A stretch of DNA of 64,000 nucleotides from an uncultured Pelagibacteraceae bacterium (GCA_902576765.1 CACGWH010000003.1:1-64000); one strand, 5' to 3'. Counted from the first letter of the stretch, positions 37,157 through 47,029 are shown. Made by a program: numbers and translations. The notes: generated by a model not told the origin, from the sequence alone.

Positions 37157-39651
37157 TAAGAAAAAATCTTTATCTGAGTTTAATTTTGTCCTTTACTCTT
37201 TTTTCACATAACCATTTATTGGCTAATGATGTTGCAAATATGTCAGGTATTTCAGAAGCTGCAGGTGAGTCTGCTGCAGCTGCAGCCTCGCAATTATCTA
37301 ATGATACAGGAGCGATTACTGCAAACATATCAAATGTAACAGAGGCTTTAAGTGCTGCAACTACAGAAGTTGGTGCTAAACTAGATGTTTCTATTGCACA
37401 AGCTAAAGCAGCAATGGATTTTGCGACTCAAAGTATCGAGGCAGGAAATTTAACAGCAGCTGTTCAAACAATGTCATTAGTTGAAAGTGTTGCTGACATG
37501 GCCTTAGGTTCAGTTCCAAACCCAACAGCACTTGATATGTCTGGAATTTCATTTGATGATTTTTCAGCAGATGAAATGGCAGCATTGTCAAGTATTGCTG
37601 GCACTATGGGAGTTGGAAAAGTAATGGCAGTTCAAAAAATGGCTGGTCAAATGGCAGTTGCAGAACAAGCAGGTTTTGACTCCAAAGGAATGATGGGTCA
37701 ATTAGATGCCCAGGGAATTGGAATTGGAACTGCAATGGGAGATTTAGCAAAAGCAGGAATGGTAAGTATGGAAGCAGTTTCTGGCGCAGCAAGTTTTAGT
37801 ATGGATAATTTTTCACCCGAAAATTTTGCTTCAATGAATGTTGCTGAAATGGGAATGTCACCAGCAATGATGGCTGGAGCTTTAGATTCACTGCCAGTAG
37901 GTTCTGCTGCTGCAGCTTTAGAGTCTTTACAAGAAAATCCAGGAGGTTTAGCAGGTAACTTTGGTGCAATGTCTGGAGCGATGACAGGAGCAATAGCTGC
38001 TAGCATGTCTGAAAAAGGAATGGGTGCCGAAATGATGGGAGCCATGGGAGCCTCTATGGGAGTAGAAGGTTTAGCAGAAGCAGCAAATGGAATGACAGGA
38101 TTAGCAGGTATGGAAGCAATGGGACAAGCAATGGCTACAATGGGAATGGAAAATGTTGGTGCTGCTTTGTCAACAGCATTTTCTTCACCTGCCACAGGAA
38201 TTACAGATGCAATGTCAGGAACAGTGGGTATGATTAGTTCTGCCATTGCAGGAAAAAGTCCAAAAGCAAAAACAGCAATTCAAGCAGGATCAGCAAAAGG
38301 AACTGTTGCGGCTGGAATGATTGATGCTGCTCCAGAAGCAGTTGAAATGCCAAGTGATATATCTGAAGCTGGTATGATGATGGGTGCAATGGTCATGGCT
38401 AAACCTACATTAGCCGCAGGATTACCTGGAGCTATGGCACCTCCAGATACAATGACAGCTGTGGGTTCACTGGCTGGGGCCGGAATTGGATCTGGACCTG
38501 CCGCTGCTTTAGCACCTGGAGTAGATTTTAGTCCAAATGAAATGGGTACAGCTATGGGTGAAATGGTTGGAATAGATGCTGGTGCCATGGGGACTTTAGG
38601 TATGGATAAAATGGCTGCACAGGTTGGAATGACACCAGGAATGGTTGCAAGTATTGGTGCAGCTGGAGTTGCTGGATTAGATGTTACTTCTGTAATGACT
38701 GCAAATGTTGCAGGATTAGGAAGTGTTGGAGTTCAAAGTTTAGCAGCAGCAGCAAAAGCTGGAGAAATGTCTGCATCACAAATGGGTGATATGATGGAAA
38801 CTGGTTTGGTTAATCAAGGGACAATGGCTGCAATGGGAAGCACAGGTATGAAAGGTTTTAGTGAGGCAATGGGAATGTCTGGTGGAAATATGGATATGGC
38901 CGCAATGACTGGTGGTATGACTGGTATGGGAAATTTAGATATGAACGCACAAATGAATCCTGAGATGGCTGCAGCTATGGGCGTAGCTGGACCACAAAAT
39001 GCAACGATAGGTGATGTAATGGGACCAGGTGCTGGACCAGGTGCTGTTGAAGGAGCATTAGGTGGTGTTGGTCAAATGGAAGGTGGAATGAATCTAGGAC
39101 AAGTCTCAGCAGCAATGGGTGCAGGAATAGATCCTGGTGCAGCGATGGGATCAGTAGCAGGAGCTGCAATGGCAGCCAATGAAGCTGGAGCAGGTTTAGC
39201 AGGAGCTGCAATGGGAGCTGCAATGTCAGCTCAAGGAGCAGCAGCCCAAGCAATGGGTTCAACTGCCATGGGAGGAGCCATGGGTGTTGGCGGAATGGGT
39301 GAAGGAGCTATGGGTGAAGCCATGGGCGGTGCTATGGGTGAAGCCATGGGCGGTGCTATGGGTGGAGCAATGGCTGGAGCAATGTCAGGTCAAGCTGGAG
39401 GTATGGGTCCAGGCGGTCCGATGGGAGATATGGGCGGCATGGGTGGTCCAGGTGGTCCAGGAGATATGGGCGGCATGGGAGGCCCGGGTGGTCCAGGTGG
39501 CTTAGGAGATTTAGGAGGTCCGGGAGGACCAGGTGGAGTTGGAGGAATGGGTCCAGGTGGTCCAGGAGATCCAGGCGGTCCAGGCGGTCCAGGTGGCCCA
39601 GGTGGCCCAGGAGGAGATCCAGGCGGTGGTGGCCAGGGTGGTGGTCAATAA
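37153..39651 (+). CDS. Large secreted Ala/Gly/Met-rich low-complexity protein with collagen-like GPG tail
   Basis: 832 aa with signal peptide (LILSFTLFSHNHLLAND); about 100 Met by hand count, no Cys or Trp seen; C-terminus GGPGGPGGPGGPGGDPGGGGQGGGQ. Confidence 0.85.
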   Translation: MIRKNLYLSLILSFTLFSHNHLLANDVANMSGISEAAGESAAAAASQLSNDTGAITANISNVTEALSAATTEVGAKLDVSIAQAKAAMDFATQSIEAGNLTAAVQTMSLVESVADMALGSVPNPTALDMSGISFDDFSADEMAALSSIAGTMGVGKVMAVQKMAGQMAVAEQAGFDSKGMMGQLDAQGIGIGTAMGDLAKAGMVSMEAVSGAASFSMDNFSPENFASMNVAEMGMSPAMMAGALDSLPVGSAAAALESLQENPGGLAGNFGAMSGAMTGAIAASMSEKGMGAEMMGAMGASMGVEGLAEAANGMTGLAGMEAMGQAMATMGMENVGAALSTAFSSPATGITDAMSGTVGMISSAIAGKSPKAKTAIQAGSAKGTVAAGMIDAAPEAVEMPSDISEAGMMMGAMVMAKPTLAAGLPGAMAPPDTMTAVGSLAGAGIGSGPAAALAPGVDFSPNEMGTAMGEMVGIDAGAMGTLGMDKMAAQVGMTPGMVASIGAAGVAGLDVTSVMTANVAGLGSVGVQSLAAAAKAGEMSASQMGDMMETGLVNQGTMAAMGSTGMKGFSEAMGMSGGNMDMAAMTGGMTGMGNLDMNAQMNPEMAAAMGVAGPQNATIGDVMGPGAGPGAVEGALGGVGQMEGGMNLGQVSAAMGAGIDPGAAMGSVAGAAMAANEAGAGLAGAAMGAAMSAQGAAAQAMGSTAMGGAMGVGGMGEGAMGEAMGGAMGEAMGGAMGGAMAGAMSGQAGGMGPGGPMGDMGGMGGPGGPGDMGGMGGPGGPGGLGDLGGPGGPGGVGGMGPGGPGDPGGPGGPGGPGGPGGDPGGGGQGGGQ
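39310..39357 (+). repeat. Perfect tandem 24-bp repeat x2
   Basis: atgggtgaagccatgggcggtgct twice in direct tandem (MGEAMGGA x2), inside the 832-aa ORF. Confidence 0.95.
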
Positions 39652-39718
39652 TTAAAATAATTTTCTTTTACTTATTTTTAAATACTATAAGGATCCAATT
39701 AATTACAAAATAATTTAA

Positions 39719-40831
39719 ATGATAATTGGTGTTCCAAAAGAAATAAAACCACAAGAAAATCGGATTGGCTTAACTCCTGAAAGTGTAAAAGTTTTAATAT
39801 CTGAGGGTCATAAAGTGTTAATTGAAGATAATGGTGGATTTGAAGCAGGTTTTGATAATGATCAATACATTAAAGCTGGAGCAAAAATTGTAAAAAACGC
39901 AGGAGATATTTTTAATGACTCTGAAATAATAGTGAAAGTTAAGGAACCTCAAAAAAATGAAGTTGATATGATCAAAGAAAATCAAATTGTTTATACTTAT
40001 CTACATTTAGCAGCTGCAAAAGAATTGACTGAGGGACTTATCAAATCAAAAAGTATAAATATTGCTTATGAAACTGTAACAGATGATAATGGAAGACTAC
40101 CGTTATTGGCACCAATGAGTGCAGTTGCAGGTCGTATGTCGGTTCAAGCTGGCGCACATTGTTTAGAAAAAAACCAAAAAGGAAGAGGAGTATTACTTGG
40201 AGGTGCTCCAGGAGGTGAGCCTGCAAATGTATTAATTCTTGGGGGAGGAGTTGTGGGAGAGAATGCAGCTATAATAGCAACAGGCATGAGAGCTAAAGTT
40301 CATATTGTAGATAAGTCTGAAGCAAGATTAAAACAACTAGAAAAAATTTTTGGAGATAAAATTATACCTGAGCAAAGTGATAAAATTGATTTAAATAAAC
40401 TAGTAGCTGAGGCTGATTTGATAGTTGGAGGTGTTTTAATTCCAGGTGCTGAAGCACCAAAATTAGTTACAAAAAATATGCTTAAATTAATGAAAAGAGG
40501 CTCCGTAATAGTTGATGTTGCAATAGATCAAGGAGGATGTGTCGAAACAAGCAAACCCACTACTCATGGAAATCCAACTTATATAGTTGATGATGTAGTT
40601 CATTATTGTGTTGCGAATATGCCAGGTGGAGTTCCAAGAACTTCAACGTTTGCTTTAAATACAGCAACTCTTCCTTATTTAGTAAAATTAGCTAATAAAG
40701 GTTATCAAAAAGCTCTAGGTGAAGATAAAAATTTTTTAGCAGGATTAAATGTATTTAAAGGCCAAGTTACATATAAAGCTGTTGCAGATGTTTTTGGACA
40801 TGAATATGTTGATCCAACTAAGATAATTTGA
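39719..40831 (+). CDS. ald: Alanine dehydrogenase
   Basis: MIIGVPKEIKPQENRIGLTPESV, LPLLAPMSAVAGRMSVQAGAHCLEK, VDVAIDQGGCVETSKPTTH. Confidence 0.94.
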   Translation: MIIGVPKEIKPQENRIGLTPESVKVLISEGHKVLIEDNGGFEAGFDNDQYIKAGAKIVKNAGDIFNDSEIIVKVKEPQKNEVDMIKENQIVYTYLHLAAAKELTEGLIKSKSINIAYETVTDDNGRLPLLAPMSAVAGRMSVQAGAHCLEKNQKGRGVLLGGAPGGEPANVLILGGGVVGENAAIIATGMRAKVHIVDKSEARLKQLEKIFGDKIIPEQSDKIDLNKLVAEADLIVGGVLIPGAEAPKLVTKNMLKLMKRGSVIVDVAIDQGGCVETSKPTTHGNPTYIVDDVVHYCVANMPGGVPRTSTFALNTATLPYLVKLANKGYQKALGEDKNFLAGLNVFKGQVTYKAVADVFGHEYVDPTKII

Positions 40832-40865
40832 TTTTTTTTGAAATTATTGTATTTGATTTTATCTA

Positions 40866-41876
40866 ATGATTAAGAATAAAAAAATACTTATAGTTGGTGC
40901 TGGTGGTTTCATTGGTGGTCACTTAGTCAAAAAACTTCTTAATAATGGAAACTCTATAGTTGCCTCAGACATAAAACCTAAAGAATATTGGTTTCAAGAT
41001 ATAGATGAAGCTGAAAATCACTATGCAATGGATATGAAAGACATAAATAACTGTAAAAAAGTAACCAAAGGTGTTGATTACGTTTTCAACATGGCCTGCA
41101 ACATGGGAGGAATGGGATTTATTGAAAATAATAAAGCTGAATGTATGCAATCAGTTTTAATAAACACAAATTTACTTATTGCTTGCAAGGAAGATAAAGT
41201 TAAAAAATATTTTTTTTCATCTAGTGCGTGTGCATACAATAAATCAAAACAACAAGATGTTTTTATAGAAGGTTTAAAAGAAGAAGATGCTTATCCTGCA
41301 GATCCAGAGGATGGTTATGGTTGGGAAAAATTATTTAGCGAGAGAATGTGTAGACATTTTATGGAAGATTATGGAATAGAAGTAAGAATTGCAAGGTATC
41401 ATAACATTTATGGACCTTATGGTACTTTTGATGGAGGAAGAGAGAAAGCTCCAGCAGCGCTTTGTAGAAAAGTGATTAATGCAAAAAAAAATAATGACAA
41501 TAAAATTGAAGTTTGGGGTGATGGAAAACAAACTAGAACTTTTTTATACATAGATGATTGTGTAGAAGGAACATTGAGATTATTTGAGTCAAATTATTCT
41601 GAGCCAGTTAATATTGGAAGTGATGAACAAGTTTCCATAAATCAAATGATTGAAATAATTGAAGGAATTTCAGGAATAAAAAAACTCGAGAGAGACTATC
41701 AATTAGATAAACCAAAGGGTGTAAGAGGAAGATCGAGTAACAATGATTTAGTAAAAGAAGTTCTAAATTGGAGTTTCAATGTTAAACTGAAAGATGGTTT
41801 AACTAAGACGTATAATTGGATTTCATCTGAAATGAGTAAAGACGGTGCTAATATAAGTAGATTTACTAAATCTTAG
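40866..41876 (+). CDS. NAD-dependent epimerase, GDP-mannose 3,5-epimerase-like
   Basis: VGAGGFIGGHLVKKL; MACNMGGMGFIENNKAECMQSVLINTNLL; RYHNIYGPYGTFDGGREKAPAALCRKV resembles GME. Confidence 0.85.
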   Translation: MIKNKKILIVGAGGFIGGHLVKKLLNNGNSIVASDIKPKEYWFQDIDEAENHYAMDMKDINNCKKVTKGVDYVFNMACNMGGMGFIENNKAECMQSVLINTNLLIACKEDKVKKYFFSSSACAYNKSKQQDVFIEGLKEEDAYPADPEDGYGWEKLFSERMCRHFMEDYGIEVRIARYHNIYGPYGTFDGGREKAPAALCRKVINAKKNNDNKIEVWGDGKQTRTFLYIDDCVEGTLRLFESNYSEPVNIGSDEQVSINQMIEIIEGISGIKKLERDYQLDKPKGVRGRSSNNDLVKEVLNWSFNVKLKDGLTKTYNWISSEMSKDGANISRFTKS

Positions 41877-42568
41877 AAAAAGAATTTAATTATTTTGAAA
41901 GATTTAAGAATTCTACCAAGATATAATTTTGGGTTCCATATAATTCTTGTTAACCAGCCTAAGTATACTTTATCTATGAATTTATTGATTGGTGCTTGTT
42001 CCCCTGTCATAAATGCTAAAGCAGCGCCTGTGCACATTATACTTGCATTATATTTTATATTTTTATTTATATAAATTGCTAATGGTTCCTGAGATCCGCC
42101 TCCAATATTAATTACTATATATTTAGGTTTGTAATTATTGATCAAATTTAAGAGTTTTAGATCAATAAATTTTTTATTATAATTTGGTGCGATATATGTT
42201 TTGAAATTAATTATTTTTTTTGATTTTAAAAATTTTATATTAAGAATATTTGATTTTCTTGATGGATCAATAAAAAGAATTTTTTGTTGATTTTTAAAAT
42301 TATCTAAAAAAGTTTTTAAAAACAAAAAACCAGATAATTTTTTAACTTTTTGGAACCTAAAAATTCTCAAAAGAATACAAAAAAACCCACTATCAAGTAT
42401 TGCTATTTTCGAGTTTTTTAAAGAGGAGTAGTATTGTTTGTCAGTATCGATATTAGCTAATGCAGATGCAGCTGGAGCTACAAGAACACCCCCTTTATCA
42501 AATTCGTATTTGATTTGATCATAATGACCGCTATAGAATTTTATTTCTTTAAAAGAAAATTTTTTCAT
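41873..42568 (-). CDS. WecG/TagA/CpsF-family glycosyltransferase
   Basis: YIVINIGGGSQEPLAIYINKN, CTGAALAFMTGEQAPINKFIDKVYLGWLTRIIWNPKLYLGR. Confidence 0.8.
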   Translation of the reverse strand: MKKFSFKEIKFYSGHYDQIKYEFDKGGVLVAPAASALANIDTDKQYYSSLKNSKIAILDSGFFCILLRIFRFQKVKKLSGFLFLKTFLDNFKNQQKILFIDPSRKSNILNIKFLKSKKIINFKTYIAPNYNKKFIDLKLLNLINNYKPKYIVINIGGGSQEPLAIYINKNIKYNASIMCTGAALAFMTGEQAPINKFIDKVYLGWLTRIIWNPKLYLGRILKSFKIIKFFF

Positions 42569-42618
42569 TTAATATTTAACGTTTAATAACATTAAACATA
42601 GATTTATTTAAAGAAAAT

Positions 42619-45063
42619 ATGGATAAAAAAATTCCTAACAATACAAAGGTTGTTGTCATTGGTGGTGGGGTTATAGGATGTTCAGTAGCCTATCATTTAG
42701 CTAAATTTGGTTGGAAAGATGTTATTCTTTTAGAAAGGGATCAGCTTACTTCAGGAACTACATGGCATGCAGCAGGACTTGTTAGTCAACTGGGTCCATC
42801 AGCAGCAATAACAAAAATTAGAAAATATACTTTAGATTTATACAAAGAATTAGAAAAAAAAGTTGACCATTCCGCTGGACTGAGATTAAACGGTGCACTT
42901 TCAATCGCTGAAACTAAGGGAAGATGGCAAGAACTACAAAGACAGGCTACAACAGCACAGCTTTATGATGTTGATGTAAAAATTTTAGATAAAGATCAAA
43001 TAAATGAAAATTTTCCTATTGTAAATACAGATAACGTTATAGGTGGAATATTAATGCCAGGAGATGGGGCAGCTGATCCTTCTGGAGTGACTCACATGCT
43101 AGCTAAAGCGGCGAGACAAGAAGGGGCACAAATTTTCGAAAAATCACCTGTTGAAGAAATTATAACAAAAGATGGAAAGATTTCTGGCGTTAAAGTAAAT
43201 GGTCAAATAATTAATTGTGAATACATAGTTTTAGCCTCAGGTATGTGGTCAAGACAAATAGGAGAAAAGGCTGGAGTAAGTATTCCACTTTATCCTGCCG
43301 AACATTTTTATATAATTACTGAACCTATTGAAAATCTTTCAAAAACTTTACCTGTAATACGAGATTTTGACAACAGAACATATATTAAAGAAGATGCAGG
43401 TAAAATATTAGTTGGTATATTTGAGGGTAATTCTATCCCTGCTTGGAATAAAACAAATAAAGTTCCAGAGGATTTTTCTTTTGGTGAGTTTCAAGAGAAT
43501 TTTGAACATTTTGAGCCTTATTTAAAATCTGCAATTAAAAGATTTCCAGTTTTAGAAACTGCAGGCATTAGAAAATTTTTCTCTGGACCTGAGTCTTTTA
43601 CACCAGACACTAATACTTTATTAGGTGAAGTTCCTGAAATTAAAAACTTTTTTGTTTGTTGTGGCCTAAATAGTATTGGAATAGGAAGCGGGGGAGGTGT
43701 TGGTAAAGTTACAGCAGAATGGTTAATGACTGGACATATCAATGAAGATATTTTTAGTTACGATATTAAAAGATTTCAAAAGTTTCACTCTGAATTGGGA
43801 TTTATTAAAAAAAGAATTACAGAGTCTTTAGGTGATTTATATGGAATGCATTGGCCGTATAAACAACATAAAACTTCAAGGAATGTTAAAACTTTACCAT
43901 ATCATGATAATCTTAAAAGTTTTGGAGCATGTTTTGGAGTTTCAGGTGGATATGAGAGACCCATGTGGTTTGCACTAGATGGTGAAAAATCTGAGTACGA
44001 ATACAGTTATAATTATCAAAATTGGTTTCCTTCAGCAGAATATGAAAGTAATAATACTATTAAAAATGTTGGTTTATTTGATTTAACTCCATTCTCTAAA
44101 TTTGAGATAAAATCTGATAAAGCTCACCAAGAATTACAAAGAATTTGCACTGCTAATATCAAAAATGAAATAGGTAAATGTACATATACACACATGTTAA
44201 ATAGCGATGGTGGTATTGAGACTGACTTAACAGTTGTTTGTTTAGATCAAAATCATTTTAGAATAATAAGCTCAGCCGCAACAAGAGAAAGAGACAAATT
44301 CCATATTAACAAACATCTTTCTCAAGGTTTAGAATTAGAGGATGTAACAGACAATTTTTGTGTATTTGGACTGTTTGGGCCTAAAAGTAGAGATTTAATT
44401 AAATCAATTTCTAAGGATAATTTTGATAATGATAATTTCAAATTTGCTACTGCTAAATATATAACAATTGAAGGGATTAAAATTTGGGCTCAAAGATTAT
44501 CTTATGTGGGCGAGCTAGGTTATGAATTGTATGTAAATTTTGATGATGCGAAAAAGATTTATGAATTACTAATTGAAAAAGGTAAAAATTTTAATCTCTC
44601 TAATTGTGGCGTGCATACAATGGATATCATGCGAATGGAAAGTGGTTTTTTACATTGGGGACATGACATTTCACCAGAAGAAAACCAGTATCAAGCAGGA
44701 TTATCATTCACAATAAGCAATAAAAAGAACGTAGATTTTATTGGCAAAAAGGCTTTAGATAAAATCAAGAAGGAAAAAATTAAGAGAAGATTTTCAATGT
44801 TTACTCTTAAAAATAGCAAGCCTGGAGAGCCTTTGTTGCTCCACGATGAACCTATTTATTTAGATGATCAAATTATAGGAAGATCAACATCTGGCAATTA
44901 TTCATTCAATTTTAAGAAAAACTTAACATTTGGTTATATAGACAATGAATTTTCTTATGAGGAGCTTCAAAATAAAACTCTGTTTATTGAAGTAGAGAAA
45001 AAGAAATACCCAATTGAACTAATTAACAAACCTCTAAAACAAACAGATTTTAAAAATAATTAA
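42619..45063 (+). CDS. FAD-dependent dimethylglycine/sarcosine dehydrogenase-like (DAO + GcvT domains)
   Basis: VVIGGGVIGCSVAYHLAKFGW, LTSGTTWHAAGL, C-terminal GcvT domain ending with aminomethyltransferase beta-barrel. Confidence 0.9.
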   Translation: MDKKIPNNTKVVVIGGGVIGCSVAYHLAKFGWKDVILLERDQLTSGTTWHAAGLVSQLGPSAAITKIRKYTLDLYKELEKKVDHSAGLRLNGALSIAETKGRWQELQRQATTAQLYDVDVKILDKDQINENFPIVNTDNVIGGILMPGDGAADPSGVTHMLAKAARQEGAQIFEKSPVEEIITKDGKISGVKVNGQIINCEYIVLASGMWSRQIGEKAGVSIPLYPAEHFYIITEPIENLSKTLPVIRDFDNRTYIKEDAGKILVGIFEGNSIPAWNKTNKVPEDFSFGEFQENFEHFEPYLKSAIKRFPVLETAGIRKFFSGPESFTPDTNTLLGEVPEIKNFFVCCGLNSIGIGSGGGVGKVTAEWLMTGHINEDIFSYDIKRFQKFHSELGFIKKRITESLGDLYGMHWPYKQHKTSRNVKTLPYHDNLKSFGACFGVSGGYERPMWFALDGEKSEYEYSYNYQNWFPSAEYESNNTIKNVGLFDLTPFSKFEIKSDKAHQELQRICTANIKNEIGKCTYTHMLNSDGGIETDLTVVCLDQNHFRIISSAATRERDKFHINKHLSQGLELEDVTDNFCVFGLFGPKSRDLIKSISKDNFDNDNFKFATAKYITIEGIKIWAQRLSYVGELGYELYVNFDDAKKIYELLIEKGKNFNLSNCGVHTMDIMRMESGFLHWGHDISPEENQYQAGLSFTISNKKNVDFIGKKALDKIKKEKIKRRFSMFTLKNSKPGEPLLLHDEPIYLDDQIIGRSTSGNYSFNFKKNLTFGYIDNEFSYEELQNKTLFIEVEKKKYPIELINKPLKQTDFKNN

Positions 45064-45911
45064 TTTACTTTTTTTCTCAAAAAAAGAACAAACAGGACAG
45101 ATGTAGTCATCATAATTAAAGCATAAGCAGCAGTTGGAACCATATACATCATATTATCAAACAATTGAGTTCCAACAAAAACAGCTAAAGTTCCATTTTG
45201 AAGACCACATTCTAAAGAGATACATCTTTGTTGGGCAGCTCCAGATGCAAAAAACTTTGCTGTATAAAAACCTACAATCATCATTATAACATTTAAAGTT
45301 AATGCTATAGTTCCAGCTTTAGTCAAAAACATTACAATGCTATCCCATTCCTCTATATAAATAGCTACAAAAACAATTATAAATAATCCTATTGATATTC
45401 TTTGAATTAGTTTCATATTTTTTAAAATAAATTCCCCAGCAAATTTTCTAATTAACATTCCTAAAATTACTGGAATAGTAACAACAAAAAACATTTTTAA
45501 TGATATTCCAAGCATTGAAATTTCTTTTTCAACGTAAGAAATATTAAATAAATCTATTGATAAAAAAACTATATAAGGAACAGATACAATACTAATTAAA
45601 CTCGAAAATGCGGTCAGTGATATTGAAAGCGCAACATCTCCATCAGCAAATTTTGTTAGAACATTTGAAGTAACACCTCCTGGTGCAGCAGCAATTAACA
45701 TAACTCCCAATGCAAGCTCTATTGGAGTTTTTAAAATTATAATTAATAAGTATCCAATAATTGGTAGCACTATTAATTGGCAAATTAATCCAACAAAAAA
45801 TTCTTTTGGATTTTGAAAAACTCTTGTGAAATCTTTAACTGTTAAAGACGCACCAAGACCGAGCATTATAAGTGCAAGTGCAACTGGTGCGATCGTTGTT
45901 ACAATACCCAT
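45060..45911 (-). CDS. Bile acid:sodium symporter (BASS) family transporter
   Basis: MLIAAAPGGVTSNVLTKFADGDVALSISLTAFSSL, SLECGLQNGTLAVFVG. Confidence 0.9.
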   Translation of the reverse strand: MGIVTTIAPVALALIMLGLGASLTVKDFTRVFQNPKEFFVGLICQLIVLPIIGYLLIIILKTPIELALGVMLIAAAPGGVTSNVLTKFADGDVALSISLTAFSSLISIVSVPYIVFLSIDLFNISYVEKEISMLGISLKMFFVVTIPVILGMLIRKFAGEFILKNMKLIQRISIGLFIIVFVAIYIEEWDSIVMFLTKAGTIALTLNVIMMIVGFYTAKFFASGAAQQRCISLECGLQNGTLAVFVGTQLFDNMMYMVPTAAYALIMMTTSVLFVLFLRKKVN

Positions 45912-45955
45912 GACCCCTTTGTGTAATAAAATAACAAATTTAGCTTATTAAAATT

Positions 45956-46933
45956 TTAAGAAATTACAAGAAGATTTAAAACTTTACGAATAAATTTTGC
46001 TTTATATTTAAAAATTTCAGTTTGATAGGGAAGAATTTTTCTAAAATTCATTGAAGTTAAAGTATATTGTTTTTTTTCATTCAATTGAATTAAATCTTGT
46101 TTCACTAAAAATTTACATTTTCTAATAATTGTTGCACGGGGTATTTGAGTCATATCAGAGATTGACATTGCGCTAATGCCTATATCGGTTCCTAGATTTT
46201 TAATTAAAACATCGTTAGTTGTAAAATAATCTAACGGAGGTCTATCTTGATTACCTTTAAGTTCTTTGGAGACGTTTAAAACTTGATTCATACAAATTGT
46301 TCCCCAAATATGAAATGTTGTTAAGTCTTGCATGAATTTGTGGTATCCAATAATTAATGGAATTTGCATACGATAAAACCACCGCCAACATAATGTGAAT
46401 TTTTTTTTAATCATATTTTCAATAATTTTTGGATCAAGTTTTTTTAATAAAACATTCTCTTTATTCAATAACTCAGAAACAAGGTATATATATTTTGCAG
46501 AAAATTTAATCTGATTTGCTGGTTTAACAAATTTGAAGGCTTTTCCATCGATAATAATTTTTTTTTTATCACGAGTTATTACCCCCTCTTTTTCAAGCTC
46601 TAATACTTTTCTCCTTACTGTTTCTTTAGGTAAATCTAATTTTTCACAAAGTTCTGTAATACTAAATTTTTCAATTTGGAGATATGATCTTGAATAATAT
46701 TCATCAAAAGAATAATGAATTTGCATTTGATCGTAAAATTGAAGAGTTTTTTCAATTAACGATATTACAATCATATACTTGTAATGATCATTAAATGACC
46801 AATAAACATTATTTATCCAATTCCATTGGTGAAATATCCAATCTTTACTCAAATGAGAATAATTTGTCATAATAGAGTTATAGACCTGGTCGTCATTAAG
46901 AGTTTTTGAAAAATCTATTTCTTGCAAAGACAT
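45956..46933 (-). CDS. Probable transcriptional regulator with two wHTH-like segments
   Basis: SITELCEKLDLPKETVRRKVLELEKEGVITRDKKKIIID and SISDMTQIPRATIIRKCKFLVKQDLIQLNEKKQYTL both read as winged HTH. Confidence 0.65.
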   Translation of the reverse strand: MSLQEIDFSKTLNDDQVYNSIMTNYSHLSKDWIFHQWNWINNVYWSFNDHYKYMIVISLIEKTLQFYDQMQIHYSFDEYYSRSYLQIEKFSITELCEKLDLPKETVRRKVLELEKEGVITRDKKKIIIDGKAFKFVKPANQIKFSAKYIYLVSELLNKENVLLKKLDPKIIENMIKKKFTLCWRWFYRMQIPLIIGYHKFMQDLTTFHIWGTICMNQVLNVSKELKGNQDRPPLDYFTTNDVLIKNLGTDIGISAMSISDMTQIPRATIIRKCKFLVKQDLIQLNEKKQYTLTSMNFRKILPYQTEIFKYKAKFIRKVLNLLVIS

Positions 46934-47029
46934 AATTTAGAAATTTGAAGTAAAAACCCAATTTGGACACTTGTCAATTTAATTGTGACCCAGTTTGGTG
47001 ACATCCTAAATTGCTTACCTCAAAAATCC

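Noticed and set aside
37403-39262. Antisense ORFs on the minus strand (e.g. 37698..38246, 38280..38588, 38975..39262) opposite the low-complexity gene
   Set aside because: Low-complexity Leu/Pro/Ala translations are a by-product of the GGN/GCN/ATG-rich coding strand; they lack signals of real proteins.
39284-39505. Alternative-frame + ORF (MLAEWVKELWVKPWAVLWV...)
   Set aside because: Out-of-frame reading of the same DNA repeats; repetitive artefact within the 832-aa CDS.
46985-47029. GTG start at 46985 for the small ORF
   Set aside because: This stretch holds the candidate operator; the ATG at 47030 gives a more plausible protein.
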